From: DASXRA01 sp036506155
GTDB taxonomy: Bacteria > Actinomycetota > Actinomycetes > Mycobacteriales > Jatrophihabitantaceae
Assembly (NCBI GenBank): GCA_036506155.1
Contig: DASXSF010000153.1
Coordinates: 62,001-126,000 of the forward strand
Length of the DNA: 64,000 bases
Direction of reading: 5' to 3'
A model generated the notes under the pieces. That model saw only the letters and a program-made list of their open reading frames with translations, was not told the origin of the DNA and ran no database searches. Within the stretch, counting starts at the first letter, position 1. The number at the start of each line of letters is the position of its first letter. This document shows, in pieces, positions 1-7,796 of the stretch. The translations under genes and the position numbers were made by a program.

Positions 1-2
1 CG

Positions 3-266
3 CTCACCCGCGTGGTGCGGGACCGGCGCGCGGCACGTGTGGGCATCGCGGGTGACGAGGACTGGCAAGCGTGGTGGGAGGCCGTCCGTCAGGCGCCGGA
101 GCTGGCGGATCTCGCCGCGATGCGGGGGCAACACGGCGTCGAACATGACGTGGCCGCCGCCGCCAGTTTCGACGACCACCTCACGGCACTGCGGCGCGCC
201 GGGTTCGCAGAGGCGGGCACCGTCTGGCAGCACGGCGACGACCGGGTGCTGGTCGCCGTCCGCTGA
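3..266 (+). CDS. C-terminal part of a probable SAM-dependent methyltransferase
   Basis: Only the 3' end of this gene lies in the window; the frame is open to the left edge. The visible ~87 residues contain a helix-rich segment (DEDWQAWWEAVRQAPELADL) and end in a Phe-Ala-Glu-Ala-Gly-x-Val-Trp-Gln...Val-Leu-Val-Ala-Val-Arg strand pair. That ending is typical of small class I methyltransferases, whose last beta hairpin reads 'GF..v...w......l.a.r'. No SAM-binding motif is visible because it would lie upstream, so the family call rests on the tail alone. Confidence 0.5.
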   Translation, partial: LTRVVRDRRAARVGIAGDEDWQAWWEAVRQAPELADLAAMRGQHGVEHDVAAAASFDDHLTALRRAGFAEAGTVWQHGDDRVLVAVR

Positions 267-285
267 CGTCCTGGTGTCGGCCGCC

Positions 286-459
286 CTAGGCGGCCCGGTC
301 GGCTGCTTCGCTCTCGTCGGCGCTGGCGCGCGCTGCTGCGACGTCGCGTTCGTACTCGTCGGCGACGACGTCTATCAGGTCGTCGCGGCCGCAGCGTACG
401 AGCCAGTTCACCTGCGCCACGTAGTAGTCGTTCAGGGTGCGGAGTTGGTTGCTGTCCAT
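286..459 (-). CDS. Small 57-residue protein of unknown function
   Basis: A short frame with an ATG start and TAG stop encodes 57 residues beginning MDSNQLRTLNDYYVAQVNWL and ending in an Ala/Glu/Asp-rich helix. The composition is amphipathic and acidic, with no membrane segment and one Cys in a 'VRCGRDD' turn. It is divergent from glgP, with about 105 bp between start codons. It reads like a real small helical protein rather than GC-rich shadow: aromatic residues near the N-terminus, few Arg/Pro runs. I do not recognise a family. Confidence 0.5.
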   Translation of the reverse strand: MDSNQLRTLNDYYVAQVNWLVRCGRDDLIDVVADEYERDVAAARASADESEAADRAA

Positions 460-552
460 GCCTCGAGGATCCGTGCGTCGGATGTACGAACTGTTTCGCG
501 GCCGTGGCGCGGAGGCAACGCCGGCGCGTATCTGCTGATGATCTGCACGCGT

Positions 553-558
553 TAGTCT
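553..558 (+). promoter_or_regulatory. -10 box (TAGTCT) of glgP
   Basis: TAGTCT lies 6 nt before the GTG start of glgP. The pattern predicts a leaderless or near-leaderless transcript and supports the start chosen. The -35 is not clear. Confidence 0.45.
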
Positions 559-564
559 GCCGCC

Positions 565-3114
565 GTGAAGGCATTGCGACGGCTGACTGTGCGGGCCACG
601 TTCCCCGCCGAGCTGGCCAAGCTCGCGACCATCGTGAACAACCTGCGCTGGTCATGGCATCCGGACTCGATCGACCTGCTGGAGTCGGTCGACCCTGACC
701 TGTGGCAGGCGTGCGGTGGCGACCCGGGTCGGATGCTCGGCGAGGTGAGCGCGAATCGGCTGTCGACGCTCGCACGCGATCGCAGGTTTCTGCGCCGACT
801 CGGCGACGTGTACGACGATCTGACCGAGTACCTCGAGCAGCCGCGCTGGTACCAGGCACAGCGTGCCGAGAACCGGGAACTGCCCGAGTGCATCGCCTAC
901 TTCTCGCCGGAGTTCGGCATCACCGCGGTGCTGCCGCAGTATTCCGGCGGGCTGGGCATCCTTGCCGGTGACCACCTCAAGGCGGCCAGCGATCTCGGCG
1001 TCCCGATAATCGGCGTGGGGCTGCTCTACCGTGCCGGTTACTTCAGCCAGTCGCTGTCGCGTGACGGCTGGCAGCTCGAGCGGTACCCGCCGCTCGACCC
1101 GCAAGGGCTGCCGATCAAGGCGCTCCAGCGGCCGGACGACACCCCGGTCCGTGTCGCGCTGGCGCTGCCGGACAACCGCACGCTGCAGGTGCAGGTGTGG
1201 GTGGCGCAGGTGGGCCGGGTGCCGCTGCTGCTGCTCGACAGCGACATCGAGGAGAACGACGCCGCTGCCCGCCAGGTCACCGACCGGCTCTACGGGGGCA
1301 ATGCCGAGCATCGCCTGGAACAGGAGTTGCTGCTCGGGATCGGCGGGGTGCGAGCGCTGCGGGCGTACTGCGACACGACGGGAGCGCCGGCGCCGGAGGT
1401 GTTCCACATGAACGAGGGCCACGCGGGATTCCTCGGTATCGAGCGAATTCGTGAGCTGGTCGAGGGCGCCGGGCTGACCTTCGACGAGGCGCTGCAAGCT
1501 GTACGCGCCGGCACGGTCTTCACTACGCACACGCCCGTGCCTGCAGGCATCGACCGCTTCAGCCGGCAGATCGTGGCGCTGCACCTGGGCGGCATGCCCG
1601 GGGTCCCGGTCGACAGGATTCTGGAGCTCGGCGCCGAGGACGACCCGTCTGTGTTCAACATGGCCCACATGGGGCTGCGCCTCGGCGAGCGCGCCAACGG
1701 TGTGTCCAAGCTGCACGGAGCCGTCAGTCGCGCCATGTTCGCCCCGTTGTGGCCGGGCTTCGACGCAGCCGAGGTGCCGGTCACGTCGATCACGAACGGG
1801 GTGCACGGGCCGACCTGGATGGCGCGCGAGATCCTCGAGATCGCCGAGCGCGAGGTGGGGGCGGCTGCGATCGAGTACGGCGCCGGGTGGGACGCCATGG
1901 ACAAGATCACGGACGACGAGGTGTGGGCGGTGCGCCGCACGCTGCGGGAGCGGCTCGTCGCGGAGATCCGGCGGCGGCTGCGCGCGTCCAGCCTGCAGCG
2001 TGGCATGGCCGACGCGGAGGTGGGCTGGACGTCGTCGGCGTTCGACCCGGACGTGCTCACGATCGGGTTCGCCCGGCGGGTGCCGTCCTACAAGCGGCTG
2101 ACGCTGATGATCAACGACCCGGATCGGCTGCGCAGCCTGCTGCGCCACCCTGACCGTCCGGTGCAGATCGTCATCGCCGGCAAGAGCCACCCGGCCGACG
2201 ACGGGGGCAAGCAGCTCATCGCGCAAATGGTGAAGTTCGCCGACGACCCCGCGGTGCGGCACCGCATCACGTTTCTGCCCGACTACGACATCGGCATGGC
2301 GCACTACCTGTACTGGGGGGTCGACGTTTGGCTGAACAACCCGCTGCGCCCGCTCGAGGCGTGCGGCACGTCCGGCATGAAGGCCGCCCTGAACGGCGCG
2401 CTGAACCTATCCATCCGCGACGGCTGGTGGGACGAGTGGTACGACGGCGAGAACGGCTGGGCGATCCCGTCCGCCGACGGAGTGGCTGATCCCGACCGCC
2501 GTGACGAGGTCGAAGCGCGCGCGTTGTACGACCTGATCGAGCATCAGGTCGCGCCGCGCTTCTACGATCGCGACAACAGCGGCATCCCGGGCCGGTGGGT
2601 GCAGATGGTGCGGCACACCCTCAAGACGCTCGGCCCGAAGGTCATGGCCACCCGGATGGTGCGCGAGTACGTGCACCGGCTGTACGCGCCGGCGGCTGCG
2701 TCTGCGGCCCGGCTCAGCGCGTCCGACTACCAGGGCGCCAAGACGTTGGCGCACTGGCGCTCCAACGTGCTCGCCGCGTGGCCCGGGGTGAAGGTGCTGC
2801 ATGTCGAGTCGCATGTCGAGGGTGACCCGCAGCTCGGCGGCCAGCTGCACCTGCGCGCCGAGGTGGCACTCAACGGTCTGCCCAGCGGGGACGTGGACGT
2901 CGAGGCAGTATACGGCTCGGTCGACGCCGAGGACCGGCTTACCGATGTCCGCAGCCTGTCGCTCGTGCAGGTGGAGAACGGCGACGGGCCGCCCCGGTTC
3001 GAGGGGGACGTTCCGCTCGAGCGCACGGGCTCGTTCGGGTACACGGTGCGGGTGCTGCCGCGCAACGAGCTGCTGGCCACCCCGGCCGAACTCGGCGTCG
3101 TAGCCAGTGCTTAG
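565..3114 (+). CDS. glgP: Alpha-glucan (glycogen) phosphorylase, GT35
   Basis: This enzyme removes glucose from the non-reducing ends of glycogen or maltodextrin as glucose-1-phosphate, using PLP, in the cytosol. The 849 residues match the shorter actinobacterial/thermophile type that carries an N-terminal DUF3417 domain (about residues 10-120, with 'NNLRWSWHPDS'). The PLP-binding lysine sits in GTSGMKAALNG at about residue 606, and the catalytic-domain motifs 'FHMNEGHAGF' and 'TNGVHGPTWM' are present. The GTG start lies 6 nt behind a TAGTCT box. It is likely monocistronic. With glgX further along, it would complete glycogen breakdown. Confidence 0.95.
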   Translation: MKALRRLTVRATFPAELAKLATIVNNLRWSWHPDSIDLLESVDPDLWQACGGDPGRMLGEVSANRLSTLARDRRFLRRLGDVYDDLTEYLEQPRWYQAQRAENRELPECIAYFSPEFGITAVLPQYSGGLGILAGDHLKAASDLGVPIIGVGLLYRAGYFSQSLSRDGWQLERYPPLDPQGLPIKALQRPDDTPVRVALALPDNRTLQVQVWVAQVGRVPLLLLDSDIEENDAAARQVTDRLYGGNAEHRLEQELLLGIGGVRALRAYCDTTGAPAPEVFHMNEGHAGFLGIERIRELVEGAGLTFDEALQAVRAGTVFTTHTPVPAGIDRFSRQIVALHLGGMPGVPVDRILELGAEDDPSVFNMAHMGLRLGERANGVSKLHGAVSRAMFAPLWPGFDAAEVPVTSITNGVHGPTWMAREILEIAEREVGAAAIEYGAGWDAMDKITDDEVWAVRRTLRERLVAEIRRRLRASSLQRGMADAEVGWTSSAFDPDVLTIGFARRVPSYKRLTLMINDPDRLRSLLRHPDRPVQIVIAGKSHPADDGGKQLIAQMVKFADDPAVRHRITFLPDYDIGMAHYLYWGVDVWLNNPLRPLEACGTSGMKAALNGALNLSIRDGWWDEWYDGENGWAIPSADGVADPDRRDEVEARALYDLIEHQVAPRFYDRDNSGIPGRWVQMVRHTLKTLGPKVMATRMVREYVHRLYAPAAASAARLSASDYQGAKTLAHWRSNVLAAWPGVKVLHVESHVEGDPQLGGQLHLRAEVALNGLPSGDVDVEAVYGSVDAEDRLTDVRSLSLVQVENGDGPPRFEGDVPLERTGSFGYTVRVLPRNELLATPAELGVVASA

Positions 3115-3124
3115 TTCTGCGACC

Positions 3125-3130
3125 TAGGCT
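3125..3130 (+). promoter_or_regulatory. -10 box (TAGGCT) of the DUF6159 gene
   Basis: TAGGCT lies 6 nt upstream of the ATG at 3137, in the 22-bp gap after glgP. This spacing suggests a leaderless start separate from glgP. Confidence 0.4.
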
Positions 3131-3136
3131 CGCGTC

Positions 3137-3979
3137 ATGGATCGCATCGCCCGGTCGTGGGCCATGTTCAAGGCGTCGTTGCGAGTGCTGCGCACCCGCA
3201 AGGAATTGGCGCTATTTCCCGTGCTGTCCGGCATCGCGACGCTGATCGTGGCAGCCGGTTTCGTCGTGCCGGCGCTGCTCGCGTCCCGCCATGCGATCGA
3301 CGCCGGCAACGGTCTGCAGCCGGTGAGCTATGTGCTCTTCTTCCTGGGCTACCTGGTGCTGGCCTACATCGCGATCTTCTTCCAGGCGGCGCTCGTCTCG
3401 CAGGCCGACGTCGCGCTGCGGGGCGGCGACCCGTCGGTGGCCGGCGGCATCGAGGCGGCACGGCGCAAGGCGGGGGCGATTCTGCCGTGGGCGCTACTGT
3501 CGGCCACGGTGTCGCTGGTGCTGCGGTCACTGGAAGATCGCGCCGGCGTGGTCGGGCGGTTCGCGATCGGACTGGTCGGCATGGCATGGACGCTGGTTAC
3601 GTACCTGGTGGTGCCGATTTTGGTGCTCGAGAACGTCACCGTCGGCGCGGCGATCCGCGGCTCGTCCGCGCTCTTCAAGCGCACTTGGGGCGAGAACGTC
3701 GTCGGCAACGCGGGAGTCGGCCTGGTGAGTTTCCTCGCCGCGCTGCCCGGGGTCGCCGTGTTCGCCATCGGCGCCTCGTCCGGGGGAGCGGGCGGTGTCG
3801 CGCTGATGGTGCTGGGCGGAGCATGGCTCGTGCTCGTCACCGTCGTGTCGAGCGCACTGGCCGGCATCTACCAGACCGCGTTGTATCGGTACGCGGCTTC
3901 CGGCTCGGTCGCGCCGGCGTTTGCGGACGCCAATCTCGGGCAGGCGTTCCCGCCGCGGGCTTACCGCTCTAGCTGGTGA
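3137..3979 (+). CDS. DUF6159-type integral membrane protein
   Basis: The 280-residue protein begins with a short amphipathic stretch (MDRIARSWAMFKASLRVLRT) followed by about six hydrophobic segments: roughly residues 25-50, 65-90, 120-140, 150-175, 195-220 and 225-250. The opening 'SW.....S..vL...keL.lfP.lSgi' is characteristic of DUF6159 membrane proteins, whose function is unknown. Its tail overlaps the convergent hydrolase gene by 11 bp. No catalytic motif is visible. Confidence 0.75.
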   Translation: MDRIARSWAMFKASLRVLRTRKELALFPVLSGIATLIVAAGFVVPALLASRHAIDAGNGLQPVSYVLFFLGYLVLAYIAIFFQAALVSQADVALRGGDPSVAGGIEAARRKAGAILPWALLSATVSLVLRSLEDRAGVVGRFAIGLVGMAWTLVTYLVVPILVLENVTVGAAIRGSSALFKRTWGENVVGNAGVGLVSFLAALPGVAVFAIGASSGGAGGVALMVLGGAWLVLVTVVSSALAGIYQTALYRYAASGSVAPAFADANLGQAFPPRAYRSSW

Positions 3980-4793
3980 ACCCGGCGATCAGCTCGGCTA
4001 GTCGTTGCGGCTGATCGAGCGGCACAAAGGCGCGCGCGTTGTCGAGCCACTCCAGCCGGGCGTTCGGGAATTCGGCGGCCAGCCGCTCGGCGTAACGCGG
4101 CTTGAAGAACGTGTCGTCGCGTCCCCAGACGATCAGAGTCGGCTTGTCGAATGTTCCGAGCTTGGTGGCCGCTTCCACGGTGTACCGCTTCGAGATGCCG
4201 CGCAGCTCCTTGATCAGGTCGCGCCGGACCGCTGGGTCGATGCGGGCGGGGGTGAGCCAGTCGCCGGTCAGTGCCGGGTCGATGCGGCTGCTCGCCAGCC
4301 GCCCGAACGCCATCGGTAGGTTGCGCACCGGCGCCCAGCGCATGCCCGCAAGCAGCAGCGATGGGCACCCCGGGATGCGCGCCGCGATCTGCAGCGGCCG
4401 GAACATTGCCGGCAGGAAGTTCTCGTACGCGTCGCAGTTGGTGAGGACGAGGCGGCCGACGCGTTCCGGATGCCGGGTCACGACCAGCTGCGCGATGGCA
4501 CCCCCGGTGTCGTTGGCGACGAGCGTGACGTCGTCGAGGTCGAGCGCGGCCAGCGCGTCGGCGACCAGCCGGGCCAGCCCGGGCGGGGTGAGGTCAGCGT
4601 CTTCTGCGAGCGCGGTCTTGTGTGAGCCGAGCGGCCAGTCCGGAACGATCAGCCACCGGCCGTCCAGGTGCGGCAGCACGGCGTCCCACAGCCGGCCGTC
4701 GACCAGCAATCCATGCACGAACACGATGGGGGCACCCGCCCCCGCGTGTTCGCGGTAGCGGACGGTGCCCTGCGGCACGCGGATCTCGTCCAC
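3969..4793 (-). CDS. Alpha/beta-hydrolase with an Asp nucleophile
   Basis: The 274 residues have the alpha/beta-hydrolase layout: oxyanion HG at about 27-28, nucleophile elbow N-D-T-G-G with Asp at about 95, a cap region, and an acidic residue in 'VWGRDD'. Asp replaces the usual Ser, as in haloalkane dehalogenase-like members. The segment where the catalytic His should lie reads NARAFVPLDQP, so the His seems to be Ala. Either the subfamily uses another residue or the enzyme is inactive; the substrate is unknown. It lies 4 bp downstream of the kinase gene and is probably co-transcribed with it. Confidence 0.8.
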   Translation of the reverse strand: MDEIRVPQGTVRYREHAGAGAPIVFVHGLLVDGRLWDAVLPHLDGRWLIVPDWPLGSHKTALAEDADLTPPGLARLVADALAALDLDDVTLVANDTGGAIAQLVVTRHPERVGRLVLTNCDAYENFLPAMFRPLQIAARIPGCPSLLLAGMRWAPVRNLPMAFGRLASSRIDPALTGDWLTPARIDPAVRRDLIKELRGISKRYTVEAATKLGTFDKPTLIVWGRDDTFFKPRYAERLAAEFPNARLEWLDNARAFVPLDQPQRLAELIAGFTS

Positions 4794-4797
4794 ACGC

Positions 4798-5340
4798 TCA
4801 ATCTAGGGCGCGAAGCATCGCACGGTAAGTCTGCCGTGGACTCCCGTCCGTGGACGTCACGATCCGCGCGGCGCGACGATGCCTGATGATGTCCAGCAGC
4901 CGGTCGTACATTGCGGCGAGTGCCGGCTCGCCGCCCTCGTGCTCTAGCAAGGCGTCTGCGTCGATGTGATCCTGTCGGCGGCTCGTGGCAGATCGCCGCG
5001 CGAACCTGCGGAGCACCTTGGCTCTGCTGTCCAGCAAGACGATTTCGCGGAAGACGGAACCCGTCTCGTCTGCCAGCCGCTCCAACAGCTCGATGAACTC
5101 GGTACGCGCGAGGAACTGCGGTATCACCACGTCATACCCCGCGGCGAGATGGGTGCGTGCCATCGCCAGGGCCAGGTCGCGGGCACGCCTGCCGGCGTCG
5201 GTCGGCCGATCTTGCCATCGGCCCAGTAGCGCCCGGATTAAGTCGATGTCGAGGTTGAGTGCCAGCGGGTGATCGTTGACATACAACTGAGCAAGCGTCG
5301 ACTTCCCAACGCCGGGCGGCCCGTTGAGCAGAATCAGCAT
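4798..5340 (-). CDS. AAA/P-loop kinase-like protein
   Basis: The 180-residue single-domain P-loop protein starts MLILLNGPPGVGKSTLAQLY, with Walker A GPPGVGKST at about residues 7-15. A DxD-like 'LDIDLIR' follows, and 'GYDVVIPQFL' resembles the Walker B strand of small nucleoside/aminoglycoside-type kinases. The frame stays open upstream, but the extra ~52 residues are low-complexity and the P-loop normally begins at the N-terminus, so the ATG at 5340 is preferred. The phosphate acceptor cannot be told. It lies between the HNH gene and the hydrolase on the same strand. Confidence 0.75.
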   Translation of the reverse strand: MLILLNGPPGVGKSTLAQLYVNDHPLALNLDIDLIRALLGRWQDRPTDAGRRARDLALAMARTHLAAGYDVVIPQFLARTEFIELLERLADETGSVFREIVLLDSRAKVLRRFARRSATSRRQDHIDADALLEHEGGEPALAAMYDRLLDIIRHRRAARIVTSTDGSPRQTYRAMLRALD

Positions 5341-5383
5341 CTTGGCAGCCTGCGGTCCGGTGCGGTGTGCGCGCAAGATCGAA

Positions 5384-6715
5384 TCAGAACGGTGCTGGTT
5401 CGCCGTTGAGGTTGATGCCAGAGGGCAAGTCGGGCGGCCGTGACCGGTAGCGGTGCTTCGTGGGACTTGTCCAAGTGGTGGTGCCGTCGCGTTCACGGCG
5501 AACCTGCCAGTCCGTCTGGTGCTTGCAGATGTGGTGCCGTTCGCACAGCGCGCCGAGATTCGCGGGGCTCGTCACGCCGCCTGCGCTGTACGGGAGACTG
5601 TGATCCAAGTGGCATCGGTGCGCCGGCCGACTGCAGTGCGGGAACGCGCAGATCTGGTCGCGGGCCATGACGAACTCGGCCAGATCGCGCGGCGGCCGGT
5701 AGCTGGTGCGGCCGTAGTCGAGCAGCTGCCCGGTGAGCGGATCCGTCACCAGCCGCCGCCATGTGCCGGTCTCGTCGCGTGCGATGCGCCGGGCCACCGC
5801 GGCGGGGATGGGGCCGTGCCCGGCCAGCTCGCCGGGCTGGTCATCGCAACCGAGCAAGGTTGACATCGCCACGGTGACTTGGATAGCCGGACGCAAGCCC
5901 TGCGCCTTGGGCAGCAACGGATCGTGCAGCGCGGCCACCGCGATGTCGACGAGCGCGTCGGCACGGCGCTGGTCGGCGCCGCGCGGGTCGTCAGCGGAGG
6001 TCGGGCCGGCGAGTGCGTCGACCGCAGCCAAAACAGCAGCGGCGCCCTCGGCCGGCAGCAGCGCCCAGAGTTCGGCCATCCCGCCGTCGCGCACGGAGAC
6101 GCACACTCGGCGCTCGGCCATTGCCTCGGTGCGGTGCTTATCGACAGATGCCGCGGCCACCGACGCGACCGCCCGGCGCACCGTGCGACGGAACTCGGCC
6201 AGCGATTGCTCACCTGCCCGACGCAGCGCGCGCACCTCGACCTCGGCGCGCGCCTCGTCGTCCAGTTCATCCACCGCTTCGGCCAAGGCCATTGCGTGCA
6301 GGTGGCTGATCTCGCCCCGCCGCAGGAGCGTGAGCGTGGCCGGTAGCAGGTGCACCAGCGTCTGCGCCACGTCGAGCCGCCGCTGCGCGGTTACTCCGGA
6401 CAACCGGAGTGCACACGACACGTCCTCCCGCACCCAGTGACACCCCGATCGATCGAGCTCGTCGGCTGCTGCCGCCGGATCGGCCGCCATCGCGGCCAGG
6501 ACCTCCTGCTGGAGTGCCGCCACCCAGGCTGCGTGCCGCTCGAGCGCGACCAGCAGATCAACCCGGCCCGCATGTGAGAGCGCCGCAGCGTCGAGCCACG
6601 ACACCGGCACTGCGCTGTCGGGTCCAGGGAGGCCGCTAGCCAGCTCGGCAGCGATCGCCTCCGGGCAATCGAGCACATCCGACAGCGTCGGCGGTGGCGG
6701 AGCTACGTCGAACAC
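5384..6715 (-). CDS. DUF222 / HNH endonuclease-domain protein (13E12 type)
   Basis: The protein has a long helical DUF222 region (about residues 20-330) followed by an HNH nuclease domain. The latter carries 'CAFPHCSRPAHRCHLDHSLPY...NLGALCERHHICK', with Cys pairs for zinc and the LDH and RHH motifs. This is the actinobacterial 13E12-repeat class, often found in several copies per genome; its biological role is unsettled. I chose the GTG at 6715 because a TAGAAT box lies 7 nt upstream; a GTG at 6742 would add nine residues. No transposase accompanies it. Confidence 0.88.
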   Translation of the reverse strand: MFDVAPPPPTLSDVLDCPEAIAAELASGLPGPDSAVPVSWLDAAALSHAGRVDLLVALERHAAWVAALQQEVLAAMAADPAAAADELDRSGCHWVREDVSCALRLSGVTAQRRLDVAQTLVHLLPATLTLLRRGEISHLHAMALAEAVDELDDEARAEVEVRALRRAGEQSLAEFRRTVRRAVASVAAASVDKHRTEAMAERRVCVSVRDGGMAELWALLPAEGAAAVLAAVDALAGPTSADDPRGADQRRADALVDIAVAALHDPLLPKAQGLRPAIQVTVAMSTLLGCDDQPGELAGHGPIPAAVARRIARDETGTWRRLVTDPLTGQLLDYGRTSYRPPRDLAEFVMARDQICAFPHCSRPAHRCHLDHSLPYSAGGVTSPANLGALCERHHICKHQTDWQVRRERDGTTTWTSPTKHRYRSRPPDLPSGINLNGEPAPF

Positions 6716-6722
6716 ATGAGCG

Positions 6723-6728
6723 ATTCTA
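6723..6728 (-). promoter_or_regulatory. -10 box (TAGAAT) of the HNH gene
   Basis: Read on the minus strand, TAGAAT is followed by 7 nt and then the GTG at 6715. This fixes the start by the leaderless rule seen across the window. Confidence 0.45.
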
Positions 6729-6898
6729 GCAATGTCTCCCACGACGCGTCTAGACAGAATCTACTTATTCGACAAGGGCTATCGCCCGGTCGAGACCAGC
6801 GGCGGCCATTCCGGTCGGCGCGTCGAACCGGGATCACGCTGACCGTCGGCGCCGCGGACACGGGCACCGGTCGGCGCCGGCTCGCCCTGCCCGGTCGC

Positions 6899-7750
6899 TC
6901 AGTAGGTGATGATCGGGAAATCGGCTCGGGCCCGCTCGAACTCAGCGGTCCACCTGGCCGGCCAGCCGAACGCGGACCGGGCCAGGTCAGTGACATCGCC
7001 ACCCGCGGCGCCACTGGTGAAGTGCAGGTACTCGCCCCAGCTCAGGTCACGCAGGTATTGGGTGTCTGCGCCGCGGGGGAAGTGCTCGGCGAGCAACCGG
7101 AAGAAGCGCACCATGACCTGCGGTCCTCCTCCGGTGCTGGCCCGCAGTGGACGCCACCAGTCGCGAAACCAATGCGTGCCCGGGCGCGGGAAACCATCAG
7201 CGTTACGGTCGAAAGTCTTGGCTGCGGCGGCTGCCCACCGATCAAGCCCCAGCGCCACGTACACGTCATAGATGAAGAACTCGGCCCACTTGCTGTCGCC
7301 CCAGATCGGAAACGCAGGCGAACCCCACGCTCCGTTGTTCGCCCCCTCAACGACGTGCGAGGCCTCATGGGTGACCAGCTCGTGCACGCCCGCGTCGTCC
7401 GCACGGTACGGCCCGGGACCGCAGTCGGTGACATTGCGATTGTCGTGGCTCGCGTCCTGATAGCTGGCCGGGTGGCCACCGGAGTAGCGGCCCTGGTGGA
7501 AGATCGAGTAGAGCAACGGGTCCGGTCCGAAGCTCCCGTACGTCTGCTTGCTGTAGCGCCAGACCTCGTCCAGATACGGCACCAGCCACCGCTCGGGGTT
7601 GCCGCTCACGTCCCGGTCGAAGTAGACCGCCACGTGGCTGGTAACGCCCGCCAGGTGCAGCAACTGGTCGTGCTCGAACCAGTGCTCCTGCCATAACCTC
7701 GGCGGCCATTCCTCGCCCGGTTGCCCACTCACCAAAATCCTCAGCCACAT
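6899..7750 (-). CDS. Putative zinc metallopeptidase with HEASH motif
   Basis: The 283-residue protein contains HEASH at about residues 128-132, a match to HExxH zinc-peptidase sites. A 'WGDSKWAEFFIYD' segment follows about 25 residues later, where its Glu (about 157) could be a third gluzincin ligand. The sequence is rich in Trp, Tyr and His, and no signal peptide or membrane segment is obvious. The spacing recalls bacterial/plant basic secretory protein peptidases, but I cannot assign a family. It sits downstream of glgX on the same strand with a 46-bp gap. Confidence 0.6.
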   Translation of the reverse strand: MWLRILVSGQPGEEWPPRLWQEHWFEHDQLLHLAGVTSHVAVYFDRDVSGNPERWLVPYLDEVWRYSKQTYGSFGPDPLLYSIFHQGRYSGGHPASYQDASHDNRNVTDCGPGPYRADDAGVHELVTHEASHVVEGANNGAWGSPAFPIWGDSKWAEFFIYDVYVALGLDRWAAAAAKTFDRNADGFPRPGTHWFRDWWRPLRASTGGGPQVMVRFFRLLAEHFPRGADTQYLRDLSWGEYLHFTSGAAGGDVTDLARSAFGWPARWTAEFERARADFPIITY

Positions 7751-7796
7751 TCCGATCCGACGAGCCCGTTATCGTTTGCTGCGCAGCACTTCCCGG

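Noticed and set aside
12..555. 172-codon plus-strand frame from 37 to 555
   Set aside because: Ser/Arg/Pro-rich shadow overlapping the methyltransferase tail and the divergent small gene.
652..2304. 550-codon open frame on the minus strand across glgP
   Set aside because: It is a mirror of glgP in a high-GC gene. Its translation is His/Arg/Gln-rich with no domain, whereas glgP has all family motifs.
5384..6715. Mobile element around the DUF222-HNH gene
   Set aside because: No transposase, terminal repeats or intron-like structure flank it; the neighbours are intact genes.
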